Below are positions 27,657 to 36,199 of a DNA stretch of 64,000 nt, piece by piece. How positions within the stretch are numbered: position 1 is the stretch's first letter; each line of letters begins with the position of its first letter. The stretch lies in NCBI RefSeq assembly GCF_003313245.1, contig NZ_QJSD01000008.1, positions 1 to 64,000 on the forward strand, in the 5' to 3' direction. This stretch comes from Primorskyibacter marinus. Its GTDB lineage: Bacteria; Pseudomonadota; Alphaproteobacteria; Rhodobacterales; Rhodobacteraceae. The notes below the pieces were generated by a model, which made no database searches, was not told the origin of the DNA, and saw only the letters and a program-made list of their open reading frames with translations. The position numbers and the translations under genes are program-made.

Positions 27657-29792
27657 ATGATTGGAACGTTCCAAGAAGCCGATCGGATTGCCCCAGTGAC
27701 CAACCGTATCCCCCAAGACATTCTTGACGCGCTGACCGATGTGGAGATGCCGCGCCTGCCCCCTGCCCCGCAGATTGCCGAAACCCTCGGGCTTGGGGAA
27801 CACACGATCCCGATCCGCAATTGCGGCTGTGTCGTCGTCGGCAGCGGTGCCGCTGGCCTGCGCGCCGCGGTTGAACTGGCGCGCCGGGACGGCGATGTCA
27901 CGATCATCAGCCAAAGCGCCTGGGGCGGCACATCCGCCTGTTCCGGCTCGGACAAGCAGACGTTGCACACCGCCAATACCTCGGATCAGGGCGACAATTT
28001 CACCGCCATGGCACGGGCGATCCGCGCGGGCGGCGCGATGGACGAAGACACCGCCTATATCGAGGCGACAGGCTCTCCCCGTGCGATGGCATCGCTGCAA
28101 TTTCTGGGCCTGCCGCTGCCACAAGACGCGCTTGGCGGCACGCTGCGCTACAAGACCGACCATGACGAGGTGGGCCGCGCGACCAGTTGCGGGCCGCGCA
28201 CATCGCGGCTGATGGTGCAGGTGTTGGCGCGCGAGGCGATCCGCCTTGGCATTGCCTTCTTCAATCAGACAACCGCCGTCCGGGTTCTGACCCAAGGCGA
28301 CGGTCCTGCCCGCCATGTTGTCGGCATCCTTGCGGTCCAGCCCAGATCCCGGACCCCCGACAACCCGCTGGGCCTTGTCGCCTTTCGCTGCGCCGCGCTG
28401 GTTCTGGCAGCAGGCGGCCCCGGAGAGCTTTACCGCGACAGCGTCTTTCCCAACGGGTGTTTCGGATCGCTGGGCCTGGCGCTGGAGGCCGGTCTGGATC
28501 TGGTCAACCTCACCGAAAGCCAGTTCGGCATCGGCACAAGGCGCGAAGGCTTCCCGTGGAACCTTTCGGGCACATATGTCCAGTCCATGCCGCATATCTA
28601 TTCCGTCGACGATACGGGCGAGGAACATCATTTCCTGGGCGACTATTTCCGAACCACGCAGGAAATGGCCTCGAACATCTTTCGCAAAGGCTATCAATGG
28701 CCGTTCCACGCCAGCCGGATGCTGGATTTCAAATCCAGCCTTGTTGACCTTGCCATCTTTCGCGAGGGCCAGAAGGGGCGGCGCGTCTTCATGGATTTCA
28801 ACCGCAATCCGCTGCCCGTGCCCGGCGATCAGCCCTTCAGCCTGACCCGGCTGGACAAGGATGTCAGCACCTATCTGGGCACGGCAGGCGCGGTGCAGGA
28901 CCAGCCCATTGACCGGCTGCGCCACATGAACCCCCTCGCGATAGAGCTTTACCGCCGTTACAAGGTTGATATTGCTGCCGATCCGCTGGAATTTGCCGTC
29001 AACAACCAGCATATGAATGGCGGCATTGCCGTTGACATCTGGGGCCGCAGCTCGGTCGGCGGTATCTACGCGATTGGCGAGGCCGCAGGCACGCACGGTG
29101 CCACCCGTCCGGGCGGTGCGGCACTCAACGCAGGTCAGGTCTTTGGCACCCGCACGGCCGAACATATCGCCGCCACCGGATGCGCGGCGCACCCGGCGAC
29201 CCACAACATCACCGATGCGGTGACGGATGCGCTGGACCGGATCGCCGCGATCCTGAAACCCGACAGCCCCCTGCCCTATCGCCGCGTTCGCGACGACGTT
29301 CAGGCAAGGATGAGCGATCACGCAGGCATCATCTGCACCCCCGATCAGGTCAGCACAGCACTGAAGGCCGCCGCGGCCCTCTGCGCCGATATTCGGCAAA
29401 ACGGTCTGGCCTATGACCGGCCCGCCGAGATTGCCCGTGCCCTGCAATGGCAACAAATGGCGCTGGCCTCGCAGGCGGTCCTTGCGGCGCTCGACCACTA
29501 TATCCGCAAGGGCGGCGGCAGCCGGGGCGCGCGCGCGATCTGCGATGCTCACGGCGATGCTTTGCCCGACACACGCGCGGTGTCATTGGAGGAGTTTCGC
29601 TTTCGCAGTGAAAGGGCCGTAGACGGGGAACAGCAGATCCTCGTGCGTTTGACCAAGGAGGGCATCGGCGTCTCGACCCGGCCAAACCGGGTTTTCGACG
29701 ACACCGCCAAAGCCTTTTTCGAACGCGACTGGCCCGCTTGGCTGACCAAGGCAATCTACGATCTATCCGCAGCCCCGAACGCAAAGCACTGA
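27657..29792 (+). CDS. Large FAD-dependent oxidoreductase (fumarate reductase/SdhA-like flavoprotein)
   Basis: This 711-residue flavoprotein has the dinucleotide motif CGCVVVGSGAAGLRAAVEL, the flavinylation-region-like GGTSACSGSD, and the SdhA/L-aspartate-oxidase core (FAVNNQHMNGGIAVDIWG, IYAIGEAAGTHGATRPGGAALNA). A C-terminal helical extension follows. No iron-sulfur or membrane-anchor partner is adjacent, so it is not a respiratory complex. It lies 65 bp after the LacI gene on the same strand and may belong to the same catabolic regulon. The ATG at 27657 has no strong ribosome site; a GTG at 27696 is possible. Confidence 0.82.
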   Translation: MIGTFQEADRIAPVTNRIPQDILDALTDVEMPRLPPAPQIAETLGLGEHTIPIRNCGCVVVGSGAAGLRAAVELARRDGDVTIISQSAWGGTSACSGSDKQTLHTANTSDQGDNFTAMARAIRAGGAMDEDTAYIEATGSPRAMASLQFLGLPLPQDALGGTLRYKTDHDEVGRATSCGPRTSRLMVQVLAREAIRLGIAFFNQTTAVRVLTQGDGPARHVVGILAVQPRSRTPDNPLGLVAFRCAALVLAAGGPGELYRDSVFPNGCFGSLGLALEAGLDLVNLTESQFGIGTRREGFPWNLSGTYVQSMPHIYSVDDTGEEHHFLGDYFRTTQEMASNIFRKGYQWPFHASRMLDFKSSLVDLAIFREGQKGRRVFMDFNRNPLPVPGDQPFSLTRLDKDVSTYLGTAGAVQDQPIDRLRHMNPLAIELYRRYKVDIAADPLEFAVNNQHMNGGIAVDIWGRSSVGGIYAIGEAAGTHGATRPGGAALNAGQVFGTRTAEHIAATGCAAHPATHNITDAVTDALDRIAAILKPDSPLPYRRVRDDVQARMSDHAGIICTPDQVSTALKAAAALCADIRQNGLAYDRPAEIARALQWQQMALASQAVLAALDHYIRKGGGSRGARAICDAHGDALPDTRAVSLEEFRFRSERAVDGEQQILVRLTKEGIGVSTRPNRVFDDTAKAFFERDWPAWLTKAIYDLSAAPNAKH

Positions 29793-29936
29793 CGGTCACG
29801 AAGGCTATGGCGGTGTCCAATGGCTCGCGCTGGTCCGCCTTGCCTCAACGTGTCAGCCCCCGGCCTCCTGTTGCGCGCGCGGAACATGTGAGTGAGGGTT
29901 GCAAAGCCGCAGGAATAGCTGACCGGTCACCCTCGC

Positions 29937-30230
29937 TCAGACCCCGTCGATCAGAACATCCAGCGCCCGCTTGAGCGCGTCGCGATCTTCCGCCAAAGAC
30001 CCGACCCGCGCGCGCAATTCGGCCCCCGGAACGGCGGCAAGCTCTTGCACCCGGACGATCCACCTTGTGCCGTCAATCACCACCTTTGGCGTCAATACCG
30101 GGAACGCGGCATACCGGCCCTCTTCGCGCAAAGGTGCCACGATACGGGACGCCTCGATCCCGATCAGATCGGTCTGCAAATCCACGACAAGCTGGCCTGA
30201 GCTGAGGCGGTAAACATCGAACTGCGCCAC
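29937..30230 (-). CDS. ccdB: CcdB-family toxin
   Basis: This 97-residue protein matches CcdB throughout: MAQFDVYRL at the start, VVDLQTDLI in the core and EDRDALKRALDVLIDGV at the end. CcdB toxins poison DNA gyrase. It starts 11 bp after the ccdA stop. Its place beside parAB and rep genes marks it as a plasmid addiction module. Confidence 0.92.
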   Translation of the reverse strand: MAQFDVYRLSSGQLVVDLQTDLIGIEASRIVAPLREEGRYAAFPVLTPKVVIDGTRWIVRVQELAAVPGAELRARVGSLAEDRDALKRALDVLIDGV

Positions 30231-30241
30231 CGGCCGCGGCC

Positions 30242-30463
30242 CTAAAAGCTTCTGAACTGCGCCAGAGGCAAGCCGTTCTGGGCCACTTCCTCGGCATAAG
30301 CGTCAATCGCGGCCCGGTTTTCCTCGCGCCACAGGCGGTTGCGTTCCACCTTCGCGGCCTCAAGGATCGCACCCTCGGCAAGCCGCGACATGTTCAGGCC
30401 AAGCGCCCGCGCCGTTTCCGCGACCTCGGCATCCAATGTCAGATTCACCTTGATACGGCCCAT
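30242..30463 (-). CDS. ccdA: CcdA-family antitoxin
   Basis: This 73-residue protein has an N-terminal ribbon-helix-helix DNA-binding part (GRIKVNLTLDAEVAETARALGLNMSRLAEGA) and a C-terminal toxin-neutralising tail (ENRAAIDAYAEEVAQNG). The start at 30463 has GAGGGTG upstream. It precedes ccdB on the same strand, the normal antitoxin-first order, and should autorepress the pair. Confidence 0.92.
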   Translation of the reverse strand: MGRIKVNLTLDAEVAETARALGLNMSRLAEGAILEAAKVERNRLWREENRAAIDAYAEEVAQNGLPLAQFRSF

Positions 30464-30535
30464 ATCACCCTCACGCATCATACGCCTATATCAGGAGTAT
30501 ACATCCGCACAGACCCACCTGACAAGCCATCCCCA

Positions 30536-31627
30536 TCAGCCCCGCCGATCCGGCGTATCAAGCAACCGTTCCAGCTCTGCCATGGCGACCTCGACCAGTT
30601 CCCCGTCGACATGCTTCCCCCCGATCCGGATGAACCACCCCGCCCCGTCCTGTTCGGCCCGCAATGAGATGCCCGACCCCAGCGTCCTGGCTGCCGTCCT
30701 TGTCTGCGCCTTCCGAGGCCGCCCGCCCCTCCTAGGATTTTCCTTGCGCTCGAACCCGTCCAACGCTGCGGCGATCAGATCAGCCTCTTCCGCCGGACTA
30801 TCCGGCACCCGTTCAGCCAGCGCCTCGCGCAGCTTCGCCTCACCGCCCTCGCGCAGCGCCGCGGCAATCTTCAGCCCGTCCTTCTCCTTGATGAGATCGG
30901 GGAAGGTCAGCATATCGCCCAGCTCTTCGAAGATCAGCGCGAAGGACCGGATCTTCGACCGCTTGCCTTTCGACGCCATCGGGAAGAGCGCGTTCACCGC
31001 CTCTTCGGCATTCACGAACGCCCCCTGCTGAGCCGCGATCACCGCGATGCGCCCGCGTTCATAATGGCTGAGCGAGGCGCGGATTTCGTTCTCTTCGACC
31101 ATCGCGGCAAAGGTGCCGCCCATTGCGTCGGGATCGCGCAGCACCGCCTTGATCCGCGCATAGCCATCCTCATTCGTCAGCGCGTGCAGATCCCGAAACG
31201 CCTTCAGCCGCCGATAGCCCGACAGCAACCCGTAGCGAAAACCCCGCGCGTCGTCGGGCAGCGCGAACAGTTCGACCGGCAGCCGCAACCCCCCCTTCGC
31301 GATCGAGGCTTTCAGCTCTTCCATCTCTTCGACGTCCAGCACCACCCGGTCGCGCACCAGCGCGTCGGCGTCGATCTCGTCCAGCGGAACTTCCAGCATG
31401 ACCAGCCCGCGCCCCTGCGCATCGCGCAGGCGTTCCGCATCAACCCGGTTTTTCGCCGCCTCGGCCCGCTGTTCGGCCGGGCGCGGATCAAACGCGCCTG
31501 CGCTTTCGGCAGCCACCTGGGCGATTGGCGCGCCCCCCCGCCCTGCCCCGGTATCCAGTTTCAGTTCCGCTTCGATCCGGCTCAGATCCTCGGCCGAGGG
31601 TGTCTCCAGCTTGCGTCGCTTTGCCAT
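30536..31627 (-). CDS. parB: Plasmid partition protein ParB
   Basis: This 363-residue centromere-binding protein has the ParB/RepB-type N-terminal nuclease-like region (VMLEVPLDEIDADALVRDRVVL, YGLLSGYRRLKAF) and the KorB/ParB helix-turn-helix region that follows (IRASLSHYERGRIAVIAAQQGAF). The start at 31627 is one base after the parA stop; a longer open frame reads back into parA without support. It works with ParA to segregate the plasmid. Confidence 0.9.
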   Translation of the reverse strand: MAKRRKLETPSAEDLSRIEAELKLDTGAGRGGAPIAQVAAESAGAFDPRPAEQRAEAAKNRVDAERLRDAQGRGLVMLEVPLDEIDADALVRDRVVLDVEEMEELKASIAKGGLRLPVELFALPDDARGFRYGLLSGYRRLKAFRDLHALTNEDGYARIKAVLRDPDAMGGTFAAMVEENEIRASLSHYERGRIAVIAAQQGAFVNAEEAVNALFPMASKGKRSKIRSFALIFEELGDMLTFPDLIKEKDGLKIAAALREGGEAKLREALAERVPDSPAEEADLIAAALDGFERKENPRRGGRPRKAQTRTAARTLGSGISLRAEQDGAGWFIRIGGKHVDGELVEVAMAELERLLDTPDRRG

Positions 31628-31628
31628 G

Positions 31629-33032
31629 TCACTTGTCCTCCTGCTCGGCCTTGGCCATCTGCTGATCGCGCCACCAGGTGCCAAGGATCACTTCCTTCAC
31701 CTCGGCCCAGGTCCGGTCAAACGTCTCGCGGCCCCGCACATAGGTCTCCCGGTTGAAATCGCGATAATCCGTCTCGTAGATGCCCGAGACCTGCTCTCCG
31801 GCCTGCCCGACCATGGCGGTCACTTCCTGCCGGTATGTGGTCATGAAATCGCCGAAATAGGCCTGGATCACATTGGCAAGGTCGGTCTGCTGGTTTGCGT
31901 CGAACCGCGTCACCATCGCCCGCACCGCATCCCATTCGAACCGCACCTCGTCCAGCCCCTCGGCCCGTCGCAACCGGTTCTCGCCCTCCTCGATGGAAGC
32001 GAAGGTCGAATAGATCATGTCAAAGAACCGCCCGGTCGAATCGAACTCCAGAAATGAGGCGCCAAGCGGCACAAGCAAAATATCGGCGGCGGTCAGCGCA
32101 TTGATCGTCAGATAGCCAAGCGCCGGCGGCGTATCGAGCAACACGATATCGTATTCGTCCAGCATGCCGCCTTCTTCCAGCGCGTTCAGCAGTGAATTCC
32201 ACAATGGCCAGGATCGCATCTGCATCCGCCAGACCGGCACCTGAAACTCTGCCCAATACAGGTTCAGCTGCGCGCCGATCAGATCAATGTTGGGCCAATG
32301 GGTTTTCTGCACGAGGTTTCGTGGCGAAACCTCTAACGCCTCGGTCAGCGTCTCATCAAATTGGTAAGGTGTCAGCCCTTCGGCCTCGCGGACCCGATTC
32401 TCTTCGGTCAGATGCAGCGCATAGTCTCGCGCCAGCAGTGGAAACACCGTCTGCCATTCATCCTCGACCTTGCCACCCATGATCGACGTCATCGACCCCT
32501 GGCTGTCCAGATCGATCACCAGCACCTTGTAGCCATCCAGCGCGGCCGACATCGCCAGATGCGCACAGGTCGAGGTCTTGCCGACACCGCCCTTGAAATT
32601 CGCCACCGCCACAACCTTTGCTGGCAGACCCTCGGGGCGCCACGCGCGGTAGTCGCGATCCTTGACGCCCTCCTTGGCAAAAAAATCGCGCAGGCGCAGG
32701 ATCTCTTCCAAAGTGAACCATTTCGACCCACCTTCGCCTTCGCCCTGTGGCAATTCCGGGTTCTGGCGCAGAACGCGCCGCAGATGCGCCGCATTTACCG
32801 GAATCAGATAACGGCAGACTTCCCATGTCGAAAACTTGCGCAGCCGCTTGGCCCCGTCCGGGGCATATCCCCGGCGCGCCAGATCATCCCGACCGCGCGT
32901 GGCAAAGGCCGCCGCTTTGGCGAACCGCGCCGTATCAATCGGATCTGCAAGCTTGCCAGCAGCGGTCTCCGGGTCAATATTGAAATAAGGGGGGATTTCG
33001 GGCTTGCCCGACAGTCCAGGTTTTTTTGCCAT
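31629..33032 (-). CDS. parA: Plasmid partition ATPase ParA
   Basis: The protein has 467 residues. A ~150-residue N-terminal DNA-binding region (FSTWEVCRYLIPVNAAHLRRVLR, a MerR-like helix-turn-helix) precedes a ParA ATPase domain with the deviant Walker A KGGVGKTSTCAHLA, then LVIDLDSQGSMTS and VLLDTPPALGYLT. This type Ia architecture usually represses its own operon. parA-parB run away from the origin region and are followed by ccdAB. Confidence 0.93.
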   Translation of the reverse strand: MAKKPGLSGKPEIPPYFNIDPETAAGKLADPIDTARFAKAAAFATRGRDDLARRGYAPDGAKRLRKFSTWEVCRYLIPVNAAHLRRVLRQNPELPQGEGEGGSKWFTLEEILRLRDFFAKEGVKDRDYRAWRPEGLPAKVVAVANFKGGVGKTSTCAHLAMSAALDGYKVLVIDLDSQGSMTSIMGGKVEDEWQTVFPLLARDYALHLTEENRVREAEGLTPYQFDETLTEALEVSPRNLVQKTHWPNIDLIGAQLNLYWAEFQVPVWRMQMRSWPLWNSLLNALEEGGMLDEYDIVLLDTPPALGYLTINALTAADILLVPLGASFLEFDSTGRFFDMIYSTFASIEEGENRLRRAEGLDEVRFEWDAVRAMVTRFDANQQTDLANVIQAYFGDFMTTYRQEVTAMVGQAGEQVSGIYETDYRDFNRETYVRGRETFDRTWAEVKEVILGTWWRDQQMAKAEQEDK

Positions 33033-33051
33033 GTTGCCTCGGATGTCCGCT

Positions 33052-33074
33052 GTTTACCGCGATATTCGCTGAAC
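33052..33074. promoter_or_regulatory. Imperfect dyad upstream of parA, candidate ParA operator or partition site
   Basis: GTTTACCGCG and CGCTGAAC arms form an imperfect inverted repeat (GTT-A-CG mirrored as CG-T-AAC) 20 bp upstream of the parA start. It resembles the GTT...AAC palindromes used as partition sites on alphaproteobacterial plasmids. Confidence 0.4.
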
Positions 33075-33240
33075 TATGGCACATGACGGATCGATTGTGA
33101 ATCTGTTTGAGTCCCGTCTCTTCCGAAAAACCCTATATAGAGACGAGGCAGGCAGGGCATGTTTGGTTTCTTTCAGACTCTTTAAGATATTTGACCTTAA
33201 ATAATTCGTTTTATAACAAGTAATTAGCAGCGTTACAGCG

Positions 33241-33303
33241 CCCGTATACGGGATGAAAGGGGGCTGGATGCGGGACTTGTGGGACCCATCTACGGGATGC
33301 GAG
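33241..33303. repeat. Iteron-like direct repeats of the plasmid origin
   Basis: Two copies of a 20-base unit at 33241-33260 and 33284-33303 share 16 of 20 bases around TACGGGATG. They are 43 bp apart, about four helical turns. The first contains the perfect palindrome CCCGTATACGGG. A third, degraded copy begins at 33464 (CCCGTCTACAGGA). Rep_3 initiators bind iterons of this kind. Confidence 0.5.
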
Positions 33304-33613
33304 GAACCTTTATCCGGGCACGCCGGGCTCTAGCGACACGAAATGCCGGGTTTTCGGCTTGATAGGCTCACATAGGCGCGAATCGGGCTGCTCTCGGTCA
33401 TTCCAGAAATGTAGCGCGTCCTGCATATGGATACCTTTGTGCTCTGGGTCCGAAGGACAGGTGCCCGTCTACAGGAAGCAGGTAGAGGTTCCCAGTTTAC
33501 TCTTGCCGGCGGATACCTTTTCGCGGATCATATTCGCAACCGGGGCAAGGCGAGTCGTCTGAGACATCCGGATCGAGCGCAACCATCTTTGGCTGCATGA
33601 GGCATAGGCGGCA

Positions 33614-34834
33614 TTGCCGTCAAGCGAGGTGAGTATGGATGACATTCCCCGCGATCGGCTCAGCGGCCCGTTGCGCCGTGGAGCGGTCAAGAAGCATGTG
33701 GCGGCGATCCACGTCTCCGGCAAGTTGACGCTGTTGCAGCGCAAGCTGTCCAATGTGCTGCTGCTCAACGCCTACGATACCTTGACGTCGCAGGCCTCTC
33801 ATCAAATGGACGCCCGGACGCTTTGTCTGATGATCGGGTATAATTCCAACGACATGGACACGCTCAAGGCGTCGCTTCGCGGACTGGCCGAAACGGTGGC
33901 CGAGTGGGATATGCTCGACGCCGAGGGCAAGCAGGAATGGGGCGTGTCGGCGCTGTTATCCTATGCCAAGCTGAAGGGCGGGATCTGCGAATATGCCTAT
34001 TCGCCCGCATTGGCAGAAAAGTTGCACGACCCCAAGGTCTTTGCGCTGATCAACCTCAACATCCAGCGGCGCTTCACCTCTGGCCATGCGCTCGCTCTGT
34101 ATGAAAATTGTTATCGCTTCGTCCGGACCGGCTCCACAGGCTGGTGGTCGCTGGACCTGTTTCGCCGCCTGATGGGGGTGGCCGACAGCCCGTATTACGA
34201 AACCTACAAGCATTTGAACGCCAAGATCATCAAACCCGCCGTGGCCGAGGTGAACAAGACCTCGAACATCGTGGTCACGCCGGAGGTGCGCAAGATGGGG
34301 CGGTCGGTGACGGATATCCGGTTCCAGATCACCGAGAATCCGCAGCTCGCGATCCTCGATCTCGATGACGGAGAAGGCATCCGCAACAGCCAGACCTACG
34401 CGCGTCTGCGAGAATTGGGCGTCAGTGACCGACTCGCGCGGCAATGGGTGGCCGAACATGGCGAGGCCTATGTCGGCCAGAAGCTGGATTACGTTGCGGG
34501 GCAAGGCGGGGTGAAAAACGCTGTGGGATACATCTCCAAGGCACTGAAACATGATTACGGCAATCCGCATCAGAAGGGAGGGCAGGGGGTTTCGCCGCGA
34601 AACCCTGTGCCGCCGACCAGTCCCCGCGCGCGTCGGCTTGCGCGGATAAGGGATCTGGCGGCGGCCCGAAAACCGACCCAAAGGGATGCGGACAAGCTGC
34701 TTTTTCTGGCGCGGCTTGAAGGGTCATTGAGGGATGATTTTGAACGCCATGGCTGGATGTCGGCGCTGAATGCGGACGCGATTCTGGCCTTTTGGGAGGA
34801 GCTTTCGCCGGGGGCTTTCGATGATCTGGAGTGA
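33614..34834 (+). CDS. Plasmid replication initiator, Rep_3 superfamily
   Basis: This ~406-residue initiator of the Rep_3/RepB type is built from two winged-helix domains. The N-terminal part has HVSGKLTLLQRKLSNVLLLNAY; the second contains the characteristic ALINLNIQRRFTSGHALALYENCYRF. The C-terminal ~150 residues are more basic and less conserved. It sits directly downstream of iteron-like repeats. The frame opens at 33614; the ATG at 33635 (MDDIPRDRL), preceded by GAGGTGAG, is the more likely start. Confidence 0.85.
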   Translation: MPSSEVSMDDIPRDRLSGPLRRGAVKKHVAAIHVSGKLTLLQRKLSNVLLLNAYDTLTSQASHQMDARTLCLMIGYNSNDMDTLKASLRGLAETVAEWDMLDAEGKQEWGVSALLSYAKLKGGICEYAYSPALAEKLHDPKVFALINLNIQRRFTSGHALALYENCYRFVRTGSTGWWSLDLFRRLMGVADSPYYETYKHLNAKIIKPAVAEVNKTSNIVVTPEVRKMGRSVTDIRFQITENPQLAILDLDDGEGIRNSQTYARLRELGVSDRLARQWVAEHGEAYVGQKLDYVAGQGGVKNAVGYISKALKHDYGNPHQKGGQGVSPRNPVPPTSPRARRLARIRDLAAARKPTQRDADKLLFLARLEGSLRDDFERHGWMSALNADAILAFWEELSPGAFDDLE

Positions 34835-35029
34835 TCGCCGCACGTCCGAGCAATGATCTGGATGATTGCGAAAATGTAAAGCGGGCGGGCGCGGTGCAAA
34901 GTCGTTCGAAACCATCTATACTGAGCAGATTGCACAAAGGCCGCATGCTGGGCGGGAACGCAAAATTGACGTGCTTTTTCCAGTCTGATCCTGAATGGTG
35001 CAAGACATCAACAGTGATGAAAGCCTTAC

Positions 35030-36199
35030 ATGCATATTCTTCGTCAGCTCATCCTTGTTTTGATTGTCGCCGCTGGCGGCCTTTATCTTTGGGTGGCCTA
35101 TGTCCCGCAGTCCAGACCGCTTTTGGACAAGCTGGGATTGCTTGACCTTTTGGGGGTCGAGATGCCTGAAACCGAAGCGGCACCTTCCGGGGCGGGATGG
35201 TCCGGGGGAGGGGCTGCGAAGGTGGTGACGGAAGAGGCGGAGGAACGGGCCATCGCCGACCGGATTACCGCGATCGGGGACGGCCGCGCGCTGCGGTCCG
35301 TCACGGTCCGGTCGAACGCTGTCGGGGTGATCACCGATCTGACATTGGCCTCGGGTCAGCGTGTGGAGGCGGGAACAGTGATTGCGCGGCTGGAGGACGA
35401 GGCCGAGCAGATCGCGGTGGAGCAGGCCCAGCTTCGGCTGGACGAGGCCCGCAAGGAAGAAGAGCGCGTCAAGCAGTTGCAGACACGCGGTGCGGTCACC
35501 GAGGTGCGCCTGAACGAGACCGAAAACGCGGTGCGCAGCGCCGAGCTTGGATTGCGGGAGGCAGAGTTCAACCTGTCGCAGCGCGAAGTGGTCGCGCCGA
35601 TTTCCGGCTGGGTCGGAATCATCGACATCTCGCAGGGCGATCGGGTCAATAGTCAGGATATTCTTGCAACGATTACAGACCGTTCCGAGATTCTGATCGA
35701 CTTTCGCGTGCCGGAACGGGTGGTTGGCAAGATCGCGGAAGGGCAGGGGGTTGATGTCACGCCGCTGGGCCTGCGCAACACGACCCTGAAAGGTGAGATT
35801 GCCACGATTGACACGGTGGTGGACCGGGCCAGCCGCACCTTGCTGGTGCGGGGCAAGGTGCGGAATGCTGACGATCTTCTACGCGCGGGGATGGCGTTTT
35901 CGGTCAGCCTCAGCTTTCCCGGTGAAACGCTGCTGTCGATCGCGCCGCTATCGGTGCAATGGTCAAGCGACGGCCCTTTTGTCTGGGTCGTGCGGGACGG
36001 CAAGGCGCAAAAGGTCGAGGTCACCATCGCGCAGCGCAACAGCGATTCCGTTCTGGTCAAATCCGACGATCTGACCGCCGGGGATGCTGTTGTGACCGAA
36101 GGGGTGCAAACGCTGCGTGACGGGGCCGAAGTCTTGCCTGTGGGGCCGCAGGAAACCGCCAATGCCGTGGCGGACGCGGACCGCAAGGATGCGCTATGA
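35030..36199 (+). CDS. RND efflux periplasmic adaptor (HlyD/AcrA family)
   Basis: The protein has 389 residues. An N-terminal membrane anchor (LRQLILVLIVAAGGLYLWVAYV) without lipobox is followed by a biotinyl-lipoyl half motif (VRSNAVGVITDLTLASGQRVEAGTVIARL) and a coiled-coil hairpin (~residues 120-175). Beta-barrel domains follow (DILATITDRSEILIDFRVPERVVG, ASRTLLVRGKVRNADDLLRAGM). It links the RND pump to an outer-membrane channel, which is not in this window. It overlaps the pump gene by four bases. Confidence 0.92.
   Translation: MHILRQLILVLIVAAGGLYLWVAYVPQSRPLLDKLGLLDLLGVEMPETEAAPSGAGWSGGGAAKVVTEEAEERAIADRITAIGDGRALRSVTVRSNAVGVITDLTLASGQRVEAGTVIARLEDEAEQIAVEQAQLRLDEARKEEERVKQLQTRGAVTEVRLNETENAVRSAELGLREAEFNLSQREVVAPISGWVGIIDISQGDRVNSQDILATITDRSEILIDFRVPERVVGKIAEGQGVDVTPLGLRNTTLKGEIATIDTVVDRASRTLLVRGKVRNADDLLRAGMAFSVSLSFPGETLLSIAPLSVQWSSDGPFVWVVRDGKAQKVEVTIAQRNSDSVLVKSDDLTAGDAVVTEGVQTLRDGAEVLPVGPQETANAVADADRKDAL

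Larger units (their letters stand above)
33033..33613. other. Plasmid origin and parA/rep divergent promoter region
   Basis: This 581-bp gene-free stretch lies between divergent parA and rep. It holds a dyad next to parA (33052-33074), an AT-rich block (about 33180-33235) and iteron-like repeats. Together these are the expected parts of an origin of replication: an opening region and initiator sites next to the initiator gene. Confidence 0.65.
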
